This document shows, piece after piece, positions 16,550 through 26,145 of a DNA stretch of 64,000 nt. A program made the position numbers and the translations under genes. Source of the stretch: a virus; IMG/VR virus record IMGVR_UViG_3300040810_000656, positions 1 through 64,000 of that record. One strand, written 5' to 3'. Each line of letters starts with the position of its first letter. The first letter of the stretch is position 1. The notes below the pieces were generated by a model, which did no database searches, was not told where the DNA came from, and saw nothing but the letters and a program-made list of their open reading frames with translations.

Positions 16550-19500
16550 ATGGTACAAGATTATTTCAAGTATGATAAAATACAAGGCGGTGCTCCGCTT
16601 TCCATAAAGACAGACGTTAACACTAAAGCCATGCCTTTAGGTATTAGAAGCAGAGCAGAGGGCATTAAACATTTTACTAATTGGGATAATATAGCTAATT
16701 CCATAGATGCTAAAAGCACACTGCGTTTTGAAGATAGTCAACCTAATAAATTATTTTATAAAACAAACCGAACAGTAGCAAATAGCTATAACCAGCTAAT
16801 AACGGATGATGGAATTAATCCCTGGACACCTAAACCTACTGCTGCTCCCGCCGGTCAAGAAACAGAGTTTACTGATGAATGGTCTGTAGAAGACATCAAG
16901 ATACTAGACGACATAGCAGTAGTGTCTTATCCAGATTATACAGATATACAACGAACAGAAGTAGGTTTTAATGTGCAATTAGTGCAACCAACTTCTCGCA
17001 CAGTAGTAGGAACCTATTCAGAAGAAAATACTACATTTTCTTATTATGGAGGGCTATGTTTTTATACAGATGAATTGCCTTTAATGCATGAAATTTTTGG
17101 AAAAGGAAGTGGTTATGGCACAGCATATGCTCATGCGACTACTAACAACTTAGAAACAGATGACCCAGAATCTGCATATCAAATACATTGTGATAATAAA
17201 TTTTACAATTTTGAAAATACTATTTTAAGGGTTAATATATCAGACGACAGTATTACTGGCCAGCCTGGAAGAGTGCTTTACTTCTTATACGGTGGTGCTT
17301 CGCCATGTAATATGCCAGACCAACAAGGCGGTGGAGATTTTGCTTTTGATGATTTTAGGTTTAGTAGATTATCGAATACACAGTATTCAACAATAAACGA
17401 GTTTGCCGATTATGCATATAGTTGGCATCAGTTTGAAGATGGTGATTTTGCTGGATATTTTTATCTTATCACAGAAAGTCGTGGGTCAGATACTACAGAA
17501 CGATCTCCATCTGGTAATACTCATATTCAACTGTTTGTTAATAATAATGTTTTAACTGAAGCATGGGGCAATTATACAATAAAATATACGTATTCAAGTG
17601 TTGGTGACACAACAATCACTTATGGATATGTTCCATGTGGAAACACTAGTCAAGCAACTTTTATTAAGTTTACTCCTGTGAGGAGATGCGGAAAGGTTGA
17701 GCTTTATACCAAAAAATCTGGAATTATTACTGCCGCTGTTGACAACAGGATTACTTCGCCTGGACATACGTTGGCAACTAACGATATTATCAAAATTACT
17801 TCTGCTTTGTGGGATGGCACACAGTCGAATGAAGGTGATCGGCACCCCTTAAATGGAAATAAGTTTGTAAAAGTTATTGATAGTGACACAATAGATCTTT
17901 ATGACGATCAATATTTTGGCGATCCTGTTTCTACTGCAAAATTAAAATCAACAGACGGTATAGCTTGGGTTTGTGTTGGAAGTTCTAACTCTAATGAGGC
18001 ACAGTCTTGGAAATATAATCAGACCCTACTTTCTCCAACGGGAAGAAATGGATATAGTAGCGGTGCAACAAATACCTTTAGTACAACAACAAGATATGGT
18101 CAGGCATATTTGTCTGGAGAAAACTCGCAAATTGATATAGATAATAATTCTTTGTATCTTGATTTTTCTGTATTTAATGACTACATAAGTAGTGATGATC
18201 CTCTTTACGAAAATAATCATTGGGGCTTTTTAAGATCTTATGACGGTGCTTTATTGCAATCTAACGCTACTAGATTTGGTAATATTATAAAAGATTTTTT
18301 AGACAATACTCCTGTGAAAAACTTAGGCGTTTCTGCTTTAGATACTTTTAATAAAGGCCCGCAGGATTTTTATCCTTTTAATGCAAATAATTTTAATGAC
18401 ACGAATAGTCCTGTCTATAATGGCACTAGATTTGGTGCTGGTATAGACATTAAATATTCTCATGATTCTGGCACAAGTAAAGTTTATACTCTTGCTATCA
18501 GTGAGCCTGGGTCAGACGTTTCTGTAGATATGTTTGGGCTAGCTGATTCAACAGAATATTCTCAGGATGGAAGCATTCCACATTGGCTGTATACCGAAGA
18601 AACACTTGGCTTTCGCTCTATTGGTAACGTATTTAGAAAAAGACTTTTTCCTTATTATATGCCATATGGCAAGGTGCATGTGTTTAGTGTTACGGTAGAT
18701 AGATATGGCCGTATTTCAAATGTTTCACATCAAAATACAGTGTTTGGAGATGGTTCTTCGTTAAACAATAATGCTGGAAACGAGGAGCATCCGTGGGCAA
18801 CATTTATGGACGATTTGGTAAGGAGCTATAACTATACTGGCGTAGATAGCAACACAGGAAGAAGACAAGCTCAGTCTTGGTCTTATAATGATGCTATAGA
18901 CACAACATACACTTCTGCTACTAACGGGTCAAAAGCTTCGTTTATCAAGATGGAAACCATAGCTCCATTTTTTGAGGTTCTTCCAAATAATACTAGTCTT
19001 TATTGGGATCGTGCTGGTATTGCGAATTGGTTTGGTCCTGATGAGTATGATTACTTTACTAACGAAAATTTTATATCCGGCGATAAAATTCGTTCAATAT
19101 CAGTAACCAGAAACTACGCAAACATAAATGGCACTAGTATTTTGTCTAGTAGATTTGGCAACAATACTGGCACCGCATGTATAGATAGGTTCAATGATTC
19201 AGAAACCCTTACTGGCTCACAATTTTATGTAATGCCGTGGGTAGATAGTTTTGGTAAAAGTATTGCCATTAGCAATACTAATACTAGCGGAGAAATTTCT
19301 ATTTTTGGATCTGCTAGCGTGAGATCTAATATTGATTACAGGACAGTTTCTAGAGATAGAAGCGGTATTTCTGGTGCTTATGGTGACGTTGCTATGCGTC
19401 CAGTATATGCTGATAATGCTGGAGTAGATGTGGATGAGGATGACCATATTAGTCAAGTTGGTCAAATTTCTTGCGTGGTTGTAGATAAAGACTCTTCTTA

Positions 19501-22500
19501 CAATGCAGTTCAGGTTGTAGAAATTAATGATGGTGGATCTGTTGATTCTAGTACTACGCCAGTTGATGCTGGGGAGGTTATTACTAGAATAAATTCTGAG
19601 TCTAACCCATTAACCATAAAACTTTTAAGGACAGCCACCTCTCTAGGCATTAATGACAAAGACACAACTGTTCGTGGCTTTAGACAATCTGCTCCTTCAT
19701 TAGTCTTTGAGGATAATCATCTTATATGGGCTGATAATATTCTTGCATCAAGAAAAACATATCTTAATATGTTTGATGTAGACTATAGCAATAATTCTTT
19801 TACTAGATCTTCTAGAATAGATAATAATTTTGAGGATCAGATAACTACTGCTGTAGCTGGTAATGGTTTTGGTAATTATCTAAGTTACAATAATGGGATC
19901 TTATTGACAAACGCTTTAACATCTACTAATGATGCAAATCAGAATATTAGTTCCTATGTAAATATTGATAAATACGATGCGTTGTTTGTGATTCGTGCTG
20001 ATGACAACGGTTTATTTAATTTACAAAAATTAACACCGACATTTTCATCGCTGAATGAAAGATACACGTCTAAGCTATTGATAGATTATAGTGATCAATT
20101 ATTAGAGATAAACAATACTACATATGATAATAATAGATATCGTTCTCACACTTGGAATATGAGACTTGCTGGCAAATACGATGTGGCTTCAGGAAAAATT
20201 ATTCTTAAAGACCCTATAGAATATGTTCTTTTTGGCAAAGACAATTCTTATAAAGGCACAACAATTCAGCCTGTTTCTTACCCCAAGACTATTAATCCAT
20301 ATTTTGGATATACGGAAATATTTCAAGACGATACAGTATATTATGACTATAATTTAAGCACAAATAATGTTCGTGCAAGAGATGCCGCTTTATGGTCTGT
20401 TGATGGTTTAAACGACTTGACTAATACATATAACATAACAAGAACTCCTGTCTTCTTTTTAAGTTTACCAAATCAGTCCGTAGATTCGTATGGCAATCTT
20501 ACTATTTCATTTACCAAAGAATCTATTGGTAGAACTTTGGCTTCTTATTGGAATTTAGATTCTTTTGCATACACTAATATTCAAGATAATACCGCTTCAT
20601 TAGTGCCAAAGTTAATATTTTATAAAAAAGACCCGAGAACTATGATAGTTCCCAATGGGCCGTGCTGGACTGATACTAATACTTCTGGTGCAGCTTCTTA
20701 CACAGATGGCATGTATGATTATACTTGGTCTACGTTTAGTACCGCCGATGCACAGAAAATGCAGTCTGTAGCAACGCCCCCTCTTTTTAGAGGTGGGGCA
20801 AACGACTTGTTTCATTACTATAGCCACCCGCGAACAGTACCAGCATTATTAGACTCAGAGGTAAATGCAACTTATGATTATACATATGCTAGAACTTATT
20901 TTAATGGTGAAAAAAATCTTGGCGAATTTTTTGACCTAACATACAATCAGCTAGGAAACACAAACAAGGGTGTAATTACATGGTTCGCAAATGATGTTAG
21001 AGACTATTATTCTAGAGTAAATGGCATTTCTACTGAGATAGCGGATCAGTATGGTCAAATATTTCCAAACTATACTAATAATGGTAATGTTTATTCTTTT
21101 ACTATTCCTTTTTCTGTTTGGAGTAAATATGTTGTTGATAATAATCTAATAAAATCTGCTTCTGATAATCGCCCTATATTTAATGACTCTACAAGAATCA
21201 AACATGGAAACAACGGTAATTCCATAGAGCCAAGTAACGGCACATGGGACTATACATATGATGATGTAAATAGGTCTTCTTATTCTGCATCCCATATAAA
21301 CTCTAATATAAGCTTGATACTTGGTTTTGTTTTTACTCGCAATAATGATATTACGCCAGAAGGCATAGAAAGCCTCGATACATCAAATACATCTTATGTT
21401 ATGAGGCAAATGTTTGATGTTACAAGAGGTAGATTAAGATGGGATAATAGGTATTCTTATACTAGCCTGTTTGGTAAAACCGTAGTGTCCGATAGCTCTA
21501 AAAATTTTAGTGATAGAAGCGAAGTAAATAATATTGATTTTGATACAACCATGCTTAATATGTCATTTAAATTAAGAGTGACAACATCATCCAAAAAGAG
21601 ATATAATGCAAAGTTTCACAAGATTGCTTATTATGAATATAATCAAGAAGCGTACAGCGACACACAGAGGCATCTTTTAGAAACTAACACCTCTGACTTA
21701 GAGAGATACGCTTTTGGCAAATATTCATTTACTCCATTGCCTGTTGGTGCGACAAGAAATACAAACGTGAATAACAATAGTGTACAATCTGTCTCAAAAA
21801 ACCCTATTATTAGACTTGGTAAATCTAATGATAGCACTGAGATATCATCTGGCAATAGTGGGACATTTTCAAAATCTATTCAGGTATTAACCTCAGATAG
21901 TGTAGGTGGTACTAATTCTATTGATACGTCTTTTTATGCATATAACGACGCTATACATAACAGTCTTTTGCCTTCTGGGTATTCTTTAGAAACAGCTTAT
22001 TTTTCTAATAGGGCCATGCTTGGGGGTTTTGATATCGAAGAACCAGAAGCTTTATCTTTGCATATTTCTGCTATTGAGCCAGCGAAAGAATTTATTCCAC
22101 TATACATTAAGTTTCAGCAGGCATCTGGAGAGTTGCCACTTGCTATGCCAGTGTATGGCGTTGAGACAAATGATACATCTCTTGTGGTAAAGGCTGATAA
22201 TAAAGTGGCTCAAGTTGCAGATCTTTCCGTAGCAGGGGTTGTTGGACTTAATGGTAATACAACTTTATATGTAAGAAATGATTTCATTACTCCAGACACT
22301 AAAAATATGCCTCTTAATCTATATGGAACTATTAATCCAGAGACAAGAGCTGGAGCTTATCTACATATTGGCAAAGAGGTTTTCAATAATAATAGTGCTC
22401 CATTATATATTCAAAGTGTTTATGTTACTCCAGGTTATACATTAGATAGCTCTATTTCTACTTTAGCTATTTCAGGTCTTCCTCCAAATGGTGCTAAAAG

Positions 22501-22918
22501 AATTGGCACAGGTGGAAATCTTCATATTACTGGACCAGACAGATATGTAATGAATAGCGGGGTTTCGTTGTTTATAACAACCCCAATTCCGCCGATTGGT
22601 ACTGGCGGTGGATATCTTGGTTCCGGTCTTACAACGCTTTTTATTGATTCTAATAATGATGCAGGATATGGGATTCCAAGCGAAAAAAATATTAGCACAT
22701 TTATTGAAGGCGTGGTTGGAGTAACTGGAGCTATGCCTTTATATATTGAAAGAGCTTTTGCAAATGGCATCTCTTTAGCTATCAAGAATCAAAATCCTAC
22801 TGGCGTTATGCCGATTGCTATTAGTGGGGCTTTTATTGCTTCTGGAGACATGTCGTTAACGATTACACCTCCAACAGCAAAAGATATATCTTTGTTTACT
22901 AGAGGATACATAGAATAA
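16550..22918 (+). CDS. Very large tail structural protein with repetitive beta-rich C-terminus
   Basis: A 2122-residue protein, starting at ATG 16550 behind AAGGACAGGAACAT, 12 bases after the tape measure stop. It is rich in Asn, Ser, Thr, Tyr and Asp with almost no coiled coil, as in beta-rich tail-tip or tail-surface proteins. Residues 1-1800 show no enzyme motif I recognise. The last 290 residues contain about 19 repeats of a short strand unit (xxL-h-I, for example MPLYI, VSLFI, ISLAI) spaced 12-23 residues apart, most often 14, suggesting a beta-solenoid or beta-helix. The site after the tape measure is typical of tail-tip or host-contact proteins. It overlaps the next gene at TAATG. Confidence 0.75.
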   Translation: MVQDYFKYDKIQGGAPLSIKTDVNTKAMPLGIRSRAEGIKHFTNWDNIANSIDAKSTLRFEDSQPNKLFYKTNRTVANSYNQLITDDGINPWTPKPTAAPAGQETEFTDEWSVEDIKILDDIAVVSYPDYTDIQRTEVGFNVQLVQPTSRTVVGTYSEENTTFSYYGGLCFYTDELPLMHEIFGKGSGYGTAYAHATTNNLETDDPESAYQIHCDNKFYNFENTILRVNISDDSITGQPGRVLYFLYGGASPCNMPDQQGGGDFAFDDFRFSRLSNTQYSTINEFADYAYSWHQFEDGDFAGYFYLITESRGSDTTERSPSGNTHIQLFVNNNVLTEAWGNYTIKYTYSSVGDTTITYGYVPCGNTSQATFIKFTPVRRCGKVELYTKKSGIITAAVDNRITSPGHTLATNDIIKITSALWDGTQSNEGDRHPLNGNKFVKVIDSDTIDLYDDQYFGDPVSTAKLKSTDGIAWVCVGSSNSNEAQSWKYNQTLLSPTGRNGYSSGATNTFSTTTRYGQAYLSGENSQIDIDNNSLYLDFSVFNDYISSDDPLYENNHWGFLRSYDGALLQSNATRFGNIIKDFLDNTPVKNLGVSALDTFNKGPQDFYPFNANNFNDTNSPVYNGTRFGAGIDIKYSHDSGTSKVYTLAISEPGSDVSVDMFGLADSTEYSQDGSIPHWLYTEETLGFRSIGNVFRKRLFPYYMPYGKVHVFSVTVDRYGRISNVSHQNTVFGDGSSLNNNAGNEEHPWATFMDDLVRSYNYTGVDSNTGRRQAQSWSYNDAIDTTYTSATNGSKASFIKMETIAPFFEVLPNNTSLYWDRAGIANWFGPDEYDYFTNENFISGDKIRSISVTRNYANINGTSILSSRFGNNTGTACIDRFNDSETLTGSQFYVMPWVDSFGKSIAISNTNTSGEISIFGSASVRSNIDYRTVSRDRSGISGAYGDVAMRPVYADNAGVDVDEDDHISQVGQISCVVVDKDSSYNAVQVVEINDGGSVDSSTTPVDAGEVITRINSESNPLTIKLLRTATSLGINDKDTTVRGFRQSAPSLVFEDNHLIWADNILASRKTYLNMFDVDYSNNSFTRSSRIDNNFEDQITTAVAGNGFGNYLSYNNGILLTNALTSTNDANQNISSYVNIDKYDALFVIRADDNGLFNLQKLTPTFSSLNERYTSKLLIDYSDQLLEINNTTYDNNRYRSHTWNMRLAGKYDVASGKIILKDPIEYVLFGKDNSYKGTTIQPVSYPKTINPYFGYTEIFQDDTVYYDYNLSTNNVRARDAALWSVDGLNDLTNTYNITRTPVFFLSLPNQSVDSYGNLTISFTKESIGRTLASYWNLDSFAYTNIQDNTASLVPKLIFYKKDPRTMIVPNGPCWTDTNTSGAASYTDGMYDYTWSTFSTADAQKMQSVATPPLFRGGANDLFHYYSHPRTVPALLDSEVNATYDYTYARTYFNGEKNLGEFFDLTYNQLGNTNKGVITWFANDVRDYYSRVNGISTEIADQYGQIFPNYTNNGNVYSFTIPFSVWSKYVVDNNLIKSASDNRPIFNDSTRIKHGNNGNSIEPSNGTWDYTYDDVNRSSYSASHINSNISLILGFVFTRNNDITPEGIESLDTSNTSYVMRQMFDVTRGRLRWDNRYSYTSLFGKTVVSDSSKNFSDRSEVNNIDFDTTMLNMSFKLRVTTSSKKRYNAKFHKIAYYEYNQEAYSDTQRHLLETNTSDLERYAFGKYSFTPLPVGATRNTNVNNNSVQSVSKNPIIRLGKSNDSTEISSGNSGTFSKSIQVLTSDSVGGTNSIDTSFYAYNDAIHNSLLPSGYSLETAYFSNRAMLGGFDIEEPEALSLHISAIEPAKEFIPLYIKFQQASGELPLAMPVYGVETNDTSLVVKADNKVAQVADLSVAGVVGLNGNTTLYVRNDFITPDTKNMPLNLYGTINPETRAGAYLHIGKEVFNNNSAPLYIQSVYVTPGYTLDSSISTLAISGLPPNGAKRIGTGGNLHITGPDRYVMNSGVSLFITTPIPPIGTGGGYLGSGLTTLFIDSNNDAGYGIPSEKNISTFIEGVVGVTGAMPLYIERAFANGISLAIKNQNPTGVMPIAISGAFIASGDMSLTITPPTAKDISLFTRGYIE
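22042..22915 (+). repeat. Degenerate beta-strand repeat array in the large tail protein
   Basis: About 19 copies of a five-residue strand motif, from LSLHI to ISLFT. Each is followed by a loop; the start-to-start spacing is 12-23 residues and most often 13-16. The repeats are protein-level and degenerate in DNA, so they probably reflect a solenoid fold rather than recent duplication. Confidence 0.65.
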
Positions 22919-24549
22919 TGGCTATTACTTTTACATCATATGATACAGGAATTAGGTTTTTGATTGGTGGTCAAAGCGTGACCACTGGTACTGATGATGG
23001 TAATATTGGTACAATGCCTACATTTTCTATCACTAGGAATGAAACACTATTAGCAGACGGAACATATGTTGGTAGCGTGTTCGATATTAACATTACCGGA
23101 ACAGCTAGAACAGTTGGCAATCTAGATATTTCCACTAAAGGTGCTAGTCAAACAGCTATTCAAGAGTTAGCTCTTAAAGATTTGCAATTCAATAAGGCTG
23201 CTCAAATGTTTGGCAACGGCAAGCTAGAGATTTCTCCATATGGAGGTATGCCAAACACAATATCATTTGATGATGCTAGAATTATAAATATTGAAATACC
23301 AGAACAAGACGAAAATAGTTCTGGGACTCAATATCTCCAATATACTTTTAATTTTCAGGCTACGGTAGATAGTAGTGTTACAAATAATAGCAATTGGGGA
23401 CTAAATGTTGTTGGCCCAACATATAAACTAAAAACAGCTTCAGAAAACTGGGACTTAGCTGAGTCTCAAGAATTTTCTTATGCTAATGGCGTTATTTCAA
23501 ACGAAGACAACAAATATAAGACATACACCCTTACTCATACTATATCGGCACAAGGCATTAGAAAATATAGTGGAACACAGCTAGATCCTGATAATGGCCA
23601 TGCATGGAGACAGGCTGCTGGATGGGTTAAGTCTAGATTAGATGTTTCTAGCGACCCAAGCACAACAATTAATGAAGACTTGATGGGGAACGATAGTGCG
23701 GAAATTAAAGCTAAATTCAATGCTTTTTACATGAACAAGAGTGGCGTTACCGCGATTAAAAATCTTAGCAGCGACGGATATGTTGCTAAAAACAAAACAC
23801 GAACAATTAATAGTGATATCTCTAATGGTAGTTATTCTATAACCGACGCATGGCTTGTCACCCAAGGAAATATTAATGCGACACATACTATTGAGGTTTC
23901 GATTGATAACTCAATTTCAGACGAAAAGATTACTATCACAGCCAATGGAACAGTTAATGGCTTATCTACAGTAGATGTTGACGATCAAAATACCGACAAA
24001 TACACCAATGCATTAACAGAATATAATAAGTTTTTTACTAGTGCTAGCTCATTAAATCAGACACAGATGGGTCTTGTTGCTTCTCAGTCATATTCTAAGT
24101 TTAGTGCCGTTGGTCAAAAGACAGGACGGCCTTTAACAGCTCAATCCATATCAGAAAGCCACGATAAAGTTAATGGCACAATTAGTTGGAACGTATCATT
24201 TTCAGATCAATACATTGGATATGAAGGTGCATCGTCTCAGAAAATTACTTATTCTTATACTAATGATCATTATTTAAGGAATCTTACTCAAAAACCTTCT
24301 GTAATTGAAGTAATAAGCAATGGACCTTTGATATATACTCCTGGCACTACAGATGAAAAAACTATGACCGTGAGTGTAGATTTAACTATGACAAGAGACT
24401 ATCGAAATGCAGTACCAAATGGTATATCTTTGGTTGATACTTCTACTGTTGTAAGTCAGTACTTTGGACCGATAGAAACAAACAGATCAGAAAGTTGGAA
24501 CCCGACTACTGGTGTGTATAATCTATCAGTGACATATACATACGCTTAA
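22918..24549 (+). CDS. Tail protein, first of a tandem paralogous pair
   Basis: A 543-residue, Thr/Ser/Asn-rich, beta-structured protein beginning MAITFTSYDTG. It shares with the next gene the start (MAITFTS), an early IGG strand, a PT(F/Y)SI(T/S)R motif, an xNGKL/TLSIE..G stretch, and a WRQAA(G/Q)WV(K/Q)SRL segment. The clear pairwise similarity along the whole length shows the two arose by gene duplication. Overlap at TAATG couples it to the large tail protein. It could be a distal-tail or baseplate component. The family is not recognised. Confidence 0.7.
   Translation: MAITFTSYDTGIRFLIGGQSVTTGTDDGNIGTMPTFSITRNETLLADGTYVGSVFDINITGTARTVGNLDISTKGASQTAIQELALKDLQFNKAAQMFGNGKLEISPYGGMPNTISFDDARIINIEIPEQDENSSGTQYLQYTFNFQATVDSSVTNNSNWGLNVVGPTYKLKTASENWDLAESQEFSYANGVISNEDNKYKTYTLTHTISAQGIRKYSGTQLDPDNGHAWRQAAGWVKSRLDVSSDPSTTINEDLMGNDSAEIKAKFNAFYMNKSGVTAIKNLSSDGYVAKNKTRTINSDISNGSYSITDAWLVTQGNINATHTIEVSIDNSISDEKITITANGTVNGLSTVDVDDQNTDKYTNALTEYNKFFTSASSLNQTQMGLVASQSYSKFSAVGQKTGRPLTAQSISESHDKVNGTISWNVSFSDQYIGYEGASSQKITYSYTNDHYLRNLTQKPSVIEVISNGPLIYTPGTTDEKTMTVSVDLTMTRDYRNAVPNGISLVDTSTVVSQYFGPIETNRSESWNPTTGVYNLSVTYTYA
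24514..24522 (+). promoter_or_regulatory. Possible intragenic promoter element GTGTATAAT
   Basis: GTGTATAAT, one base from the GTGTATAAA elements, sits in the last codons of the first paralogue, about 40 bases before ATG 24562, the same distance range as the others. It lies within coding sequence, which weakens the case. It could give extra transcription of the second paralogue. Confidence 0.3.
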
Positions 24550-24561
24550 AGGATTTAGGAC

Positions 24562-26145
24562 ATGGCAATAACATTTACTTCTCATAACCCCGATGCCGCT
24601 GGAGAGCTAGTAATTGGCGGCGTAGATTCTTCTGGTCAATTAGGGGGATATGGTCCATTTCCAACATATTCTATCTCTAGAGAAGAGATATATTCTGGAG
24701 ATGACACGTATCTAAATACTAGATATACAATTAGTATAAATGGTTCTGCAACAATAAAACCAGCAGATAGTGCGAACGCGATGATCAAAGGACAAAGGCA
24801 GTCTCGTGTTCAAGGTGAAGCAATTATTAAATTACAGTTTAATAGAGACACATTTCCTATGGTTGGCAATGGAACCTTATCTATAGAGTCTTATGATGGC
24901 GGCTCTAATATTGAGTTTAAAGATGCTAGATTAACATCTGTATCTACTCCTAATGGAGAGTTAACGTCAAGCGTAAACTATCAGCAATATTCATTTACGT
25001 TTGAGGCTTATAATATTAATGATCATGGTTTGCCAACTTATATTTTAGACTCTGTAGAAGAATCTTGGAATTTGTCTGTAAATGACGGCCAATTTGCTTT
25101 TAGTGGCAGCGATATTAAACAATTGCCTTTAAAAACTTTTACATTAACGCATACATTATCTGCCACAGGTAAACAAAAACCAGGGTCTACTGAAGCAGAA
25201 GCATGGAGACAGGCGGCTCAATGGGTTCAATCTAGGCTAGTGAATTATCCTACGACAAACGCTGTTACAAGTCACGTAAATAACGCAGCAGACGGTCCTG
25301 AATTTGTTCCTTTTTATATGAATTCTGAATCTAATAAGGACGATCTAAAATTAAATGCTGAAACTAAAAATGGAATAGTATGGCGTACTTATAATCCCAA
25401 TAGGGCACCTAGCATCAGTATTTCTGATGGAACATACTCTGTTACTGATACATGGGTTGTTGCCCCAATAAACTCAAAAGCTTTACATACTTTAAACGCA
25501 GAAGTTAATGCAGATTTTAACGCTACTTCGACTGTTGTTTCAGTCAATGGCCAGATCCAAGGTCTTAATAGTTACTTATTAAACAGCGGAAATGACAATA
25601 AAAATAACGCCTATGAAAATGCTTTGGCGGAATATAATATTATGAAGGATTACATATATCCTGCCGCTTTAAATACTTTTAATAATCTTCAAGATTTAGT
25701 TGACGATAAGACATATCCTTTGCGACCAAACCCTATTTCTAGGAGCGTGGGCGATAATAAGACTGCCGGATTGATAACATGGAGTGAGACTTATAATAAT
25801 GATCAAATTATTGGGAATTCAGATTGTATTATGTCGCAGCAGATTTCTTTGAATTATTCTAACAGACAACAAAACGTTGCAAAAATAGCAATTATTCCCG
25901 TTATAGGCAAATCAGATGGACCCATATTTCAAACATTTAATACAGAAGTAATCAGGAATTTATCTTTGACAATAGATGTTGTTGTAAAGCCAGGAAATTG
26001 TAGAAATCTATCTAGCGTGTCTCAAATTGTAGATTCTATAGCGGCAATTTATAAGCCAGAAAATTCATATGTCTCTAGTAGAAGTTCTAATTATGATCCA
26101 GCGGCGGGTTCATACAGTCTTTCATTGGAGTGGCAATATAAATGA
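24562..26145 (+). CDS. Tail protein, second of a tandem paralogous pair
   Basis: A 527-residue protein (MAITFTSHNPDAAG) paralogous to the gene before it; shared motifs include PTYSISRE, the QFNRD(T)FPMVGNG-type segment, and WRQAAQWVQSRL. Divergence is substantial, so the duplication is old and the copies are probably specialised (for example two rings of one tail-tip structure). It starts after AAAGGATTTAGGAC and overlaps the next gene by ATGA. No catalytic motifs are seen. Confidence 0.7.
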   Translation: MAITFTSHNPDAAGELVIGGVDSSGQLGGYGPFPTYSISREEIYSGDDTYLNTRYTISINGSATIKPADSANAMIKGQRQSRVQGEAIIKLQFNRDTFPMVGNGTLSIESYDGGSNIEFKDARLTSVSTPNGELTSSVNYQQYSFTFEAYNINDHGLPTYILDSVEESWNLSVNDGQFAFSGSDIKQLPLKTFTLTHTLSATGKQKPGSTEAEAWRQAAQWVQSRLVNYPTTNAVTSHVNNAADGPEFVPFYMNSESNKDDLKLNAETKNGIVWRTYNPNRAPSISISDGTYSVTDTWVVAPINSKALHTLNAEVNADFNATSTVVSVNGQIQGLNSYLLNSGNDNKNNAYENALAEYNIMKDYIYPAALNTFNNLQDLVDDKTYPLRPNPISRSVGDNKTAGLITWSETYNNDQIIGNSDCIMSQQISLNYSNRQQNVAKIAIIPVIGKSDGPIFQTFNTEVIRNLSLTIDVVVKPGNCRNLSSVSQIVDSIAAIYKPENSYVSSRSSNYDPAAGSYSLSLEWQYK

